Shown one piece after another: positions 52,301 through 63,021 of a DNA stretch of 64,000 bases. The translations under genes and the position numbers were made by a program. Numbering within the stretch: the stretch's first letter is position 1; each line of letters starts with the position of its first letter. Origin of the DNA: Plecoglossus altivelis (lineage: Eukaryota; Chordata; Actinopteri; Osmeriformes; Plecoglossidae); the NCBI GenBank assembly GCA_036571765.1, contig BROE01000001.1:3641137-3705136 (forward strand), read 5' to 3'. The notes beneath the pieces are model-generated. The model made no database searches. It was not told the origin of the DNA and saw only the letters and a program-made list of their open reading frames with translations.

Positions 52301-53032
52301 AAAATGGACGTTCACGAAGAGTTGCTTTCTTCCAGAGAACGCGATTCAATGTGTAGAAATGAATATATATACGAGCTACCATCAACTTAGAATACACCCT
52401 AAGATTCCCCCAGGCCATCTAGCTTCTGAACAATTCCTATTAATAACGAACATGTGGTTTGGTGGCGAATACACCCGATCGTCAAAGCAACTATTGGGGA
52501 ATACGTCACAAGCGACTACCTTTGCAACTTCTTCAAGCCCCTTCAACAAGAAGCCATAATGGCGGATGGTGGCCACTTCCGACTCGGGCAACATATGCAA
52601 GCAGTAACATATGCACAGTGGAAGCTTCTCTGCCAAAGCCAGCTGTTGGGCGTGGATCAGTGCCCAGTTATCTAACATAAACAAGAAAAAATCATAACCC
52701 TATTTAAATACAAAAATACGACCAATTATGATATCAGTAGGGTTAAGCACGCAAATACCAATATATGAGATTATATCACCTTGGACTCGATGGTCTCTGG
52801 ACATCCAGTACAGTATCGTCTCTGAACCCTGTTTTATCTTCTGAGTTTGGGATAGGAAACGTCTGCGCTTCTCGTTGAATTGCACGTTTTTTTGATCACG
52901 ACGTTGTTCGTTCACTTGCTGCTGCAGCCATCCTTCTGGCTTGTCGCTATTCTCTACCTCCACTGTTTCTAGCTTTTTTTGCTTAGCATTGCCATCTTGA
53001 GAAGGCACAGCTTTGCGTTTATTTGCTGGCAT
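49307..53032 (-). CDS. phr: Class II CPD photolyase (deoxyribodipyrimidine photolyase)
   Basis: A flavoenzyme that uses light to split cyclobutane pyrimidine dimers in DNA; kept in fish, lost in placental mammals. Exons (- strand): 52780-53032, 52520-52671, about 52100-52336 (corrupted), 50990-51148, 50704-50902, 50222-50374, 49991-50112, 49681-49840, 49307-49455. Excluding the corrupted one, all junction phases agree. Landmarks: N-terminal Lys-rich tail (MPANKRKAVPS), ILYWMSRDHRVQDNWALIHA opening the photolyase domain, VDAHNVVPCWVASSK, then FAD-domain segments WSRPGSAAGMSMLESFI, SEELVVRRELTDNFCFYNEN, KTHDKLWNAAQ, GKMHGFMRMYWAKKILEW and the C-terminal GIHDQGWAERPVFGKIRYMN. The start at 53032 has an ideal GCCACCATG context; another in-frame ATG lies 93 bases upstream. 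The gene is probably intact in the animal (see the corrupted exon). Confidence 0.93.
51232..51292. repeat. TA/TG microsatellite
   Basis: (TA)n and (TG)n blocks in the phr intron 3. The sequence turns irregular immediately after it, as expected where polishing or read alignment failed at a repeat. Confidence 0.9.
51293..52099. other. Probable low-quality assembled sequence within phr intron 3
   Basis: A texture unlike the rest of the window: endless near-repeats of ATATC/GATATC/CTATA with no fixed period, passing into sequence with very few G on the + strand (from about 51540), then imperfect CACA runs. Continuity with the broken phr exon at 52100-52336 suggests raw-read errors over a TA/CA-rich intron. 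Confidence 0.55.
52100..52336 (-). pseudogene. phr: phr exon 3, recognisable but frame-broken
   Basis: This is where the fourth-quarter-of-photolyase-domain exon should be (the LNIQFHLL to PFIQ part of class II photolyases). The - strand still reads piecewise as that exon: a segment around SNSLNV-HF, then DV-PGFVD, then a SDLSPL-like run, then VGW-EDV and PL/PFIQ before a CATACAG-GTACAC donor at 52100. It jumps frame repeatedly and looks about 45 bases too long. Neighbouring exons are clean, and the adjacent intron has the same damaged texture, so I infer sequence or assembly error rather than a true pseudogene. The 5' boundary is approximate. Confidence 0.6.
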
Positions 53033-53920
53033 GGTGGCAATCTGGGCGTAGAATGGTCTTGTCAAACTAAACTTTTCCGTCGCTCTGTTTATACAGCTGG
53101 GCCTTGGTACCTGAGTTAGCAACAAACTGAGAAAATACGCAGAAAATAGGCTATATGCAACATATGGGATTTACATTTGTCATCTGTGTGACAAGACAAG
53201 CTTGCACGCATATTTTGGATACATGTGCATTTGTCATTGGCAAGGCGCTACAGCCTGTTACTTACCGATGCAGCATGAACTACAATTCAGTAGCGATTAG
53301 CACGAAACGTTTGCGGGGCAAAAGCGCTGTAGGCCTACCTAGTCAAATATGTAAACATATGTATCTTTTTCAATATAAATAATGACGAGTTTCCAGGAAA
53401 AATGTAAAAAGAAAAGCAAAGTCTGTGTTTATAAGTAGCCTTCCGTTTTCTTTGTGTCAAATGAATACTATTGACACGAGGCGAAAAGCGCTTCTTGGAG
53501 TACTAAGAGGATAGGTTCAACTAGGGGGTCGGGTCTTGTTACGGATTTCTCCCGTGTTTTCCTTCGCGTCGCTTTTTCATTTTTTCGTTTTTTCTGATGG
53601 TGTAAATATGTTTGTATTTATATGTTGCACAGAATGTTGTAATATTTGTGTATAATATGTCTGTAACCGTTGACAATGCAGAATTATTGTTTACTTCACC
53701 AATAGATAAATATTTCAATAACAGACAATAAAGAAATCGAACATATCTAATCGAATCGAATTTTTATATGCGCTACAGATATCCAAGAGAGCTTAAAAAC
53801 GTGTACCTTATCTTTGGACATTCAATAAGGGAGCATGTCTGGCCCTTGTGCCCTGGACTCATGAGGGTGATTGGTACACAAATATACAATGAGAATTAAT
53901 CTAAGGGGAATTAAATATCC

Positions 53921-56900
53921 CCTCCGTGAACCACCACCTTAACGTGGTGGAGGGGTTTGAGTGCGTGAATGATCCTAGGAGCTATGTTGTCAGGGGCAAA
54001 AAGCCCCTGGTAGGGTCTCCCATGGCAAACTGGTCCTGGGTGACTAGCCAGACTAAGTGCGGTTCACCAAAACCCCTATGATGACCAAAAAAAAGAGCAT
54101 CGCTACGTCGCCCGGAGTGGCGTTACCAGGGCCCCACCCTGGAGCCAGGCCTGGGGTGGGTGCTCGCAGGCGAGCGCCTGGTGGCCGGGTCTTTATCCAT
54201 GGGACCCGGCCGGGTATAGCGCGAAAAGGCGACGTGGGATCAACTTCCGGCAGGCCCATCGCAGCCACAGGAAGGACTGTAGGGGGCCGGTGCAGTGTGT
54301 TTTGGGCGGCGGTCAGGGGTTAGGTGCCCGGACGACCGAGGCCATGCACACGGTCTCTAGCGCTGGGGACATGGAATGTCACCTCGCTGGCAGGAAAGGT
54401 GCCCGAGCTTGTGCGGGAGTAGAGCATTAACGGCTAGATATAGTCAGCCTCACCTCCAACGCACAGCCTGGGTTCTGGATCCATTATCCTCAAGAGAGAC
54501 TGGACTCTACTTTTCTCTGGTGTTGCTCGCGGGGAGAGGCAGGGGCTGGCGTGGGCTTGCTCAAAGCCCCATGGCTCAGCCGCCACGCGTTGGCATTTTA
54601 CGCCGGTAGACGAGAGGGTCGTTTCCCTGCGCCTTCAAGCCGGCGACAGGTCTCTCACTGTTGTATCGGCCTATGGGCCGAAGAGCAGTGCAGAGTACCC
54701 CGGCCTTCTTGGGGTCCTTGGGAGGGGTACTGGATAGTGCACCAACTGGGGACTCCATTGTTCTGCTGGGGGATTTCAACGCCCATGTGGGCAACGGCAG
54801 TGACACCTGGAAAGGAGTGATTGGGAAGAACGGCACCCCCGATCTGAACCCGAGCGGTGTTTGTTGTTGGACTTCTGTGCTCGTTACAGTTTGTCCATAA
54901 CGAGCACCATGTTCGAGCACAAGGGCGTTCATCAGTGCACGTAGCACCAGGGCACCCTAGGCCGAAGGTCGATGATCGACTTTGTTGTCGTGTCCTCTGA
55001 CCTCCGGTCGCGTGTCTCGGACACTCGGCTAAAGAGAGGGGCGGAGCTGTCAACCGATCACCACCTGGTCGTGAGCTGGATCCGCTGGTGGAGGAAGAAG
55101 TCGGTCAGACCTGGCAGGCCCAATCGTGTCGTGAGGGTCTGTTGGGAACGTCTGGCGGAGCCTTCTGTCAGCAGGGTCTTCAACTCGCACCTCCGGGAGA
55201 GTTTCTCACAGATTCCGGGGGGGACTGGGGACATTGAGTCTGAGTGGACTATGTTCTCGGCCTCAGTTGTTGATGTGGCGGCCCTGAGCTGCGGTCGTAA
55301 GGTCTCTGGTGCCAGTCGCGGCATCAATCCCCGAACCCGGTGGTGGACACCGGAAGTAAGGGATGCTGTCAAACTGAAGAAGGAGTCCTATCGAGCCTGG
55401 TTGGCTTGTGGGACTCCTGAGACAGTTGACAGGTATCGGCAGGCAAAGCATGCGACGGCTCGGACTGTCACGGAGGCGAAAACTCTGGTCTGGGAGGAAT
55501 ACGGGGAGGCCATGGAAAATGACTACCAGACGGCCGCAAGTAAATTCTGGCAAACCGTTCGACTCAGGGGGGAGAAGCGATTCTTCACCAACACCGTGTA
55601 AGGTGCGGGCGGGGAGCTGCTAACCTCAACTTGGGATGTGGTTGGACAGTGGAAGGAATACTTTGAGGATCTCCTCAATCCTGCCGTCATGTCTTTCGAG
55701 GAGGAAGCAGTGGCTGAGGACCCGGAGGTGGACTCGTCGATCACCCAGGCGGAAGTCACCGAGATGGTCGGTGGGCTACTCGATGGCAAAGCCCCGGGGT
55801 GGATGAGATCCGCCCCTAGTATCTTAAGTCTTTGGATGTTGTGGGGCTGTCGTGGCTGACACGTCTCTTCAACATTGCGTGGCGCCTTGGAACGGAGCCG
55901 CTAGACTGGCAGACCGGGGTGGTGATACCCCTTTATAAGAAGGGGGACCGGAGGGTGTGTTCCAACTACAGGGGGATCACACTCCTCAGCCTCCCTGGTA
56001 AGGTCTATGCCAGGGTACTGGAGAGGAGAATCCGTCTGATAGTCGAACCTCGGATTCAGGAAGAGCAGTGTGGGTTTCGTCCTGGTCGCGGAACACTGGA
56101 CCAGCTCTACACACTTCATCGGGTGCTTGAGGGTTCATGGGAGTTTGCCCAACCAGTTCACATGTGCTTTGTGGACCTGGAGATGGCCTTCGACTGTGTA
56201 CCTCGCGGTGCCCTGTGGGGGGTTTGCCGGGAGTACGGGGTCCGGGGCCCTTTGCTCAGGCCCGTCTGGTCCCTGTAGGATCAGAGCAGGAGCTGTGTTT
56301 GCATTGCCGGTAGTAAGTCGGACTTGTTCCCGGTACATGTTGGACTCCGCCAGGGCTGCCCTTTGTCACCGGTTCTGTTCATTGTTTTTATGGATAGAAT
56401 TTCTAGGCACAGCCAGGGGCTGGAGGGTGTCTGGTTCGGGGAGCACAGGATCTCATATCTGCTATTCGCAGATGATGTTGTCCTGATGGCTTAATTCGAT
56501 CTCGACCGGAAAAGGGTGGCTTGCTCCCTTCGGGTGGGTGGGGAGTCCTTGCTTCAAGTGGAGGAGTTCAAGTATCTCGGGGTCTTGTTCACGAGTGAGG
56601 GAAGGACGGAACGTGAGATTGACAGGCGGATCGGTGCAGCGGCTGCAGTGATGCGGTCTCTGTATAGGACCGTTGTGGTAAAGAAGGAGCTGAGCCGCAA
56701 GGCAAAGCTCTCAATTTACCGGTCAATCTACGTTCCTACTCTCACCTATGGTCATGAACTTTGGGTCATGACCGAAAGGACGAGATCGCGGATACAAGCG
56801 GTCAAAATGAGTTTACTCCGTAGGGTAGCCGGGCGCTCCCTTAGAGAAAGGGTGAGGAGCTCGGTCACACGGGAGGAGCTTAGAGTAGAGCCGCTGCTGA

Positions 56901-57165
56901 GGTGGCTCGGGCATCTGTTTCAGATGCCTCCCGGACGCCTTCCTCGGGAGGTGTTCCGGGCATGTCCTACCGGGAGGCGGCCCTGGGGGAGACCCAGGAC
57001 ACGCTGGAGGGACTATGTCTCTCGGCTGGCCTCGGAACGCCTCGGGTTCCCCCCGAAGGAGCTGAAGGAGGTGTGTGTGGAGAAGGAAGTCTAGGCCTTC
57101 CTGCTTAGACTGCTGCCCCCGCGACCCGGACCCGGATAAGCGGAAGAAAATGGATGGATGGATGT
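53921..57165 (+). mobile_element. Rex3 non-LTR retrotransposon (RTE clade), near full-length, inactive
   Basis: A LINE encoding an apurinic-type endonuclease followed by reverse transcriptase. The 5' end starts with a CCACC...GGTGG inverted repeat (about 53930). Endonuclease pieces: GTWNVTSLAGK near 54368, GDSIVLLGDFNAHVGN at about 54745, MIDFVVVSSDL at 54972. RT pieces: TGVVIPLYKKGDRRVCSNYR at 55917, FVDLEMAFD (motif A) near 56169, RQGCPL near 56350, LLFADDVVLM (motif C) near 56463. After that come FKYLGVLFTSEGR and the C-terminal GRPRTRWRDYVSRL. The TGGCAGACCGGGGTGGTGAT and CAGGGCTGCCCTTTGTCACC sites match what I recall of published Rex3 primers. The 3' end is AAATGGATGGATGGATG, the GATG tail typical of Rex3. 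Stops and frameshifts break the ORF, and a block right after motif C is missing. Clear target-site duplications were not found. Confidence 0.95.
55581..56510 (+). pseudogene. Rex3 reverse transcriptase core, frameshifted and deleted
   Basis: The RT domain is spread over at least three frames. A stop follows TNTV at 55599-55601; the frame resumes near 55832 and is lost again at 56276, with motif C in yet another frame. After FADDVVLMA a stop is followed directly by the DLDRKRVACSLRVGGESL segment, so the roughly 35-residue palm-to-thumb linker usual in Rex3 is gone. The element cannot encode a working enzyme. Confidence 0.8.
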
Positions 57166-57494
57166 GATTAAGTGTTATGTAGTACAAACAATAGACGTTC
57201 ATGGAATCCATTTAAACACATCCCATACAGAGGTAGATCTACCAATATATATATATATATATAGTTTACTCACAACTGTGCAATTTCGACCTACAAATTT
57301 GTTCTAAATGGACAATTATTGAATGAATAGGTTTTTTCTCATATTTTCTCATAATTTAACTTGAATGCTTCCATCAGGAGAGTTGGTTTATTCCTCGGAT
57401 TCTATAAAAAGCATTTTATAAATCAGTGTCTTTTATTTTGAAAAATTCGGGAGCAACCAACCAGAGACTTTCGTTTACTCTTGTCATAGACTGT

Positions 57495-57607
57495 GTAGCC
57501 ACGGAAGTAGCTAGCAACCCAAACAACTCAACACAAAACTGACTTGTAATAGGTAGCTGGCGACAGTTGCTTGTTGCTTAAAACAGTAGTAAACTGATCT
57601 CAGAATC
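57495..57607 (+). promoter_or_regulatory. Probable fyttd1 promoter and 5'UTR
   Basis: A CACGGAAGTAG motif at about 57499-57509 fits an ETS-family site, common in TATA-less housekeeping promoters, about 100 bases before the fyttd1 ATG. No TATA box is seen. Inference only. Confidence 0.3.
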
Positions 57608-60275
57608 ATGAGCAACCCTGGTTTTTCTTCTGGACGGGGCAGAAACTCGGTCGGACCTGATAAAGTCGACATGTCATTAGGTGAGGCCTCGCTGCAAACA
57701 ATGTGTCTGGCAAAATACACGATAACTGATCTATCTCAGGTGGTTAATACAGAACACTTAGCTATCTAATTACCGATCCAGTTCACTGTTGCAAAACTCT
57801 CACGACATATTTACCATAATGTTTATTTATAATCTCGCTTAAATGCTAGCTTGCTCTAGTTTACATGTAGGCGCGTTCCAAACGAAGCTACCAAGTTGTG
57901 TCTCATAGAAACACAGCAACAAGACAGAAGCTTCCCTGTGTCTTGTCAAGGCATCAGAGACAACGTTCTTACAATAAACGTATCGAGGGCAGCATCCTAT
58001 CACATATTGTAGCCTTATAAATTCATGTTGGTTAATGTTAGCTAGCGTTAACAACTTAACGAGAAGTGTGCATCACCTGTATTATTTATTTTATGGTGGA
58101 CTCTACTTGAATTGAACCGACATGAGTATCTGTTTAACGTATGTCTGTGTCCCTATAGATGACATTATTCGTCTAAACAAGAAAGAACAGCAAACACGGA
58201 GACAGACCACAGGGAATATCAAAGGCCAGCGTCCCAAGGCTAGAGGAGTTGTCACTAGAAATGGGGGACCAATTCAGAGAGGTCTGCAATAGTCCTTTGG
58301 ATTCTATCATACCTTACAGATGACATCTGTGGATACACATGTTACAGTGTTTGTTTGACAACATGGTTTTGCATATCCAGGAGGAGGTGTAACAAGAGGA
58401 GCCAAGGCAGCAAGGTTTGGTGTTCGAGGCAGGAAGATCCCACCTCCTGCAGGGCGACGTCGGGGGCAAGGGGTCATCACTGGACTGGCTGCTCGGAGGA
58501 CAGCTTCTCTACAGAAAGGCATCAGTCCATTCAATAGACCTGCGGTCAGTCAGGTAGTAAGGGAATCTGGATTCATATCTAACACTCTTCACTTTCCTAT
58601 GGAAGTGCCATGCGCTTTTGAAAGTAGTTGAAAGGAAGGGACTTGAGTGAACTTAGAAGCCATCGCTAATGGATCCATCTCCACTAATTACGTCTCCCTG
58701 ACAGAAGTCACGCCCCTTTGTCCAACGCAACAATACCCAGTACAGAAGGCTGGAAGGCCAGATGAGACCGCACAGGCTGACTGACACACAGCGAGGCCCA
58801 AACACAGCAGCCCGAAGACCCTTCCAGCTGAAGAGACGGTGAGGCTAGCTGAGTTCTCGGTCTTCATTAGTGACGCTGCCACATCTCCCAAGGGGAAATC
58901 TCACATAGAATATGTATACATACACATTCTCATTCTTCTCAGTTAGAAGGTTGTTGGCAGTATGATTCGGAGACCATCATGATGACGTTTTTGTTTTCCA
59001 TCCCAATTTCTGTTTGTTATAATCCTGGCTCCAATCCTACCAGGCCCTTGCCTCCAGTTCACCAGGCTCAGAGAGATGCCCGTCAAGCCACTTTTCTGTA
59101 CCGAAGGGGCCTCAAGGTATGAAGTCAGAGGACTATTGGACATTCTTATGACTATCAAATAGTCTCAACATCCTGGAAAGATGTGGGACTGAGTGCCTTA
59201 TCTGGAAACCTTTTCTTTCTACTAGGTTCATACACAAGTACAGAAGCCTGTTCAACCCATTGTTTCAGGCAGAAACAGGCAGTAAGTATTTGAGTTGATG
59301 CTTGTTATTCAACCACACCCACTTTCGTGGGTGTTGGCCTGAACAAATGCTGATGTCACACACTGCATAAATAGATCCTTCCTTGGACACAGTCAGGAAA
59401 AAAAAGCTGTGCATCTACCTCATTGTTCCCCCAGGTGGCGTACATCAACAAACAGCAGTGGAATTCTCACCGTGTCCATTGACAACCCCACAGCCAGAAC
59501 ACAGCCAGAGTGAGTACTGCGTCCTGCATGACAAGCATCACATGCCACCTCCCAAGTCTCATGACTCTTTAAGATGCGCTACCGTTTCATGTCTGCTTTT
59601 ACCCAGGCCTCCGAGTGCCTGGTCTCTCCACCCTCCAGCACCCAGTATACCTCCACCCAAGATGAATGTGGTGGAGGAAAAGAAGCCCCCTAAGGGAGTC
59701 CCACTGCAGTTTGACATCAACAGTGTGGGGAAACCGGTGAGAACAACCACTTGTATCAAAAGCGGTCGAACGTGTCCCGTCACAAATGAAACCTTAATAG
59801 CGTTTTACGCTCACAACTACTTTTGAATTGCAATGTTTTTAAGCTGGTCCAAGATATTTTTACTAGCAGTATAAAAGGAACATCGTAGTGGCGACCGCTG
59901 ATCTTTCACAGGACGTTAGACAGGACACATCACACTTTCTTTACACATGCAGCTCAGTCATGCCAGCTCGCCAATGACTTGCATTGCTAACAACATAGTC
60001 TTTTTTTTGGGGTGTTCCCGGTCACTTAAACCACAGATGTGCAGACATCAGCATTTATGTTTTCCTATCACTATTTACTGGTTCAACGTGTCTGTGTGTA
60101 AAGGAACATGAAACTTCTGATATTTCAATTTTGAGGGATTCCTTTTTTTTTGTCTCCACAGCAGACAAAGATGACTTTGAATGAGCGTTTCCGGATTCTC
60201 AAAGATCAGCGCATTGCCACGACTGCCACAACTGCCACAGCAGGCAAAGGCAGCCGATTCGTCACCGTGGCTTAG
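57608..60275 (+). CDS. fyttd1: UAP56-interacting factor (UIF; forty-two-three domain-containing protein 1)
   Basis: A nuclear mRNA-export adaptor that binds the helicase UAP56/DDX39B and hands mRNPs to the export receptor NXF1. Nine exons: 57608-57680, 58159-58281, 58381-58553, 58705-58838, 59044-59116, 59226-59281, 59435-59509, 59607-59736, 60162-60275. They total 951 bases (316 residues), close to human FYTTD1 (318). Seen: the UAP56-binding motif KVDMSLDDIIRLNKKE at residues 19-34, Arg/Gly-rich middle (RGRKIPPPAGRRRG, VITGLAARRTASLQKGISPF), RDARQATFLYRRGLKV, RQWRTSTNSSGILTVSIDN, PKGVPLQFDINSVGK, and MTLNERFRILKDQR with GSRFVTVA at the end. The start codon precedes a short Gly/Ser/Arg stretch and is the only in-frame ATG in the exon's 5' part. 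The gene is complete and undamaged. Confidence 0.95.
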
Positions 60276-60763
60276 TGCAGGACAAACAGAAGGGACAACA
60301 GCAGCCCTTTCTATCCTTATACCTCTCTCACACGATGACCAAACCCACCCACCCAGCCCCCCCCCTCCTCCTCCTCCAACATCAACAGTTTGAAGAATGG
60401 ATTCATCCAAGGTTCTTGAATGAATCTAATGAGGGTTTAGTGGGGGAACATAAGAATACCCTGGTCCACTACTATTCAAAGATGAGGTGCCGTTATCACA
60501 GAGGAACAACCTTTATATCTATTTTAAATAAAGGCATCCGAAGTATACACACCATATTACAGTCTGTGTTGTGTTTAGGGGCTGTTGTATCAGGAGGGAA
60601 CGGACAATGTTTTCTTCATCTGAAGTGGGACTGCAGTACTATCTCTGTTAAGGCCACCTCTTTCTTTGGGAGACTGTGCCAGGGATAATTGTTCGAGCTG
60701 TGAATAATGTGTAAGTGCTTTGAAGATTGAAATGAAAAAAGGTTGTTTTTTTGTAATGTTTTA

Positions 60764-60769
60764 AATAAA
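60764..60769 (+). terminator. Polyadenylation signal of fyttd1
   Basis: AATAAA 489 bases after the stop codon, following a T-rich stretch. An earlier AATAAA near 60526 could give a shorter 3'UTR. Confidence 0.5.
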
Positions 60770-60789
60770 CAATTGCTACACATTCTGCT

Positions 60790-63021
60790 TTTTCAAAGTT
60801 ATGCTAAGTTGCTAAGTTATTCAGTGTTGCTGTGCATTCAACTAGTGTTTAGCTGCCTTTTTAAAACATATTTGTATTCAATTTTCCGTGGCAGAGTTGA
60901 CCAGTTTCATTATAATTGTGGCATTAGGGGAATAATCTATTATTTCAGTGACATATGAGAACTGGATTCAAAATCAGTAGCAATTTAGGACCAAGGGCTC
61001 CAATGAGACCAAACATTTGTGTAGATGTTGTTGTGCAACCATTCCACTAAACTGCCCTGAATACAATCTGCATCTCTGTGGTAAGAACCATTTGACTGGA
61101 AAAGCAGGAATGTGTATTCTACAGTTGGTATGGTCTGGATGCACGAGGGAGCCATCTTGTGTCTCTACATGGTAAATTCAATAGAATATTTTATATCAAG
61201 GGAGCTTAAAATATCTTACCAGATGTATATATGCAACTCTTGTAGACTAGATATAACAGGTACAAATATGGCTTCCAATCAGTGTTTAGCTGCGGGATAG
61301 TTATGGGGTGAATTCAACCTTCAAACCGTTGTCAGTCAAGCAGTAATGGCTCTAGGTTAAATTCACCATCTGACCTATTCAGACCTTCAATTGTTTTACC
61401 AGGCCAGTTTAAAAGGGATATTTCCCCACACTTCCTTACGTAATGTCATGTGACATGTAAGGGATACATTAGTTGAACAAATGTGTACAGTGTATAGTGT
61501 ACAAATGGTGGACAGTATTTTGTGGCTAGCCATCAGAGCACAAAGAACAATGGGTGTAATTTGAATATTGCATTTATTTAAATACATTAAAATTTGCAAT
61601 GTAACAAAACTATTGGCATATGAAATTCAAACACCATTTAAAATGAAAAAAAAAAAAAAAATACATGGCTCACTTCATTTTCTGTAGCTAGCGTCAGCGA
61701 CACTTTTTTCTCTCAAAATCTCCAGCTGTTAGCTCCATTTCCCCTGCTGACATTGTTCACAGACTACTATCTTACAATAAGAGTGCTGAATAAAAATGAG
61801 GTAAGAAAGTGGTTTGAAGATTACAGATCATGCAGAACAGGCTTAACAGCAACAAAAATATTTTGTTGTGGAGAAGAAAAAAAAACAACGTGGATTACAA
61901 AATAATCGATTTACACAGCTTTGCATCTTTGGTTACAAAGTATGTTGAACGATTTCACAGCTTTTCCCCCTTAACCAAAGACAAATGCACATGAAGACAC
62001 GGGTATAGTGAGGGGGTATGGGATGAAGAGTATGGCAATACTTTCTATTGATAGAAGAAACAAGAAATATAACTCAAGTTTTCATCATTAAAATAGCCTC
62101 CAATAGATTCAGGTTACAATTTCCATGTCACAAGAATTGGCATTTACCTGTACAAACTTGCTATGCTTTTGATACTAACACTCAATACAAAAAGATGTAC
62201 ATTCAAACTGGATCTTGTCATTTGTGAAAACAAAGTCAAACTATAACTGCCGTTAGTGTTAGACTAATGTCAGACTTTATTGCCTACATAGAAAGGTACT
62301 TCAAGTTCACTGACCCGAGAATTTTCAAAGTGGCCAATCACTAGAAACACAGGAAAACACACTGTGTGTGTGTGTGTTTGTGTTTGTGTGTAGGGGGGGA
62401 TCATTTTGAAAACAGTTGTTTTTCCATGACATTGTTCCTTACGGAAAATAGCAGCCCTGTAATAAATAATCATAACAGTAGACCTCTGATGCATGGATTG
62501 GACTCATGATGAAGTAATGGCAACGGTGACGGCTCTGAAAATAGACTCTTCCACTTTAGAACATGAAACAGCAAGGCTAAAAATAAACCCGTCCACCCAC
62601 TGGATTATAGCGCTTAAAAAAATATCAGACTTATTCATTTGTCCCTACTGTGAGCTGTACCCTCTTCCACACCCGGGGCGGTGGTTGAGTCATGAGTCAG
62701 CATTTAGTCCACAGGCTCAGACCAAGCATTCAACTAGTCCAAGATAGAGCAAGGTGCCATTTGTAAGATCCCACCTCTCCCTCTCTCTTTATTTCTTTCT
62801 TTCTTTCTCTGGATGATTGCATTAACACTGGGAAGGCCTACAGCACACATTCGTCTGTGTCTTCACAAACACACTGACAATCTCTTAACGTACACAAACA
62901 CAGACATGCTGATCTCGGTTGTAGTCAAGCTGGTGGCTTTCACATTCAAACTGTAACTTAATTGAGGATTCTCAACGTATTATTCTCTCCCTTTCATGAA
63001 CAGAGAGGAACGGGATCAGCT
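60790..63021. other. Convergent 3' flank between fyttd1 and tsc22d2
   Basis: No coding sequence. Most of it is probably the tsc22d2 3'UTR on the - strand, with an AATAAA candidate at 61573-61578 (about 1.45 kb after the stop), AATAAA-like sites near 62276 and 62787, a poly(A) run near 61647-61661, and short TG and CTTT repeats. Confidence 0.45.
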
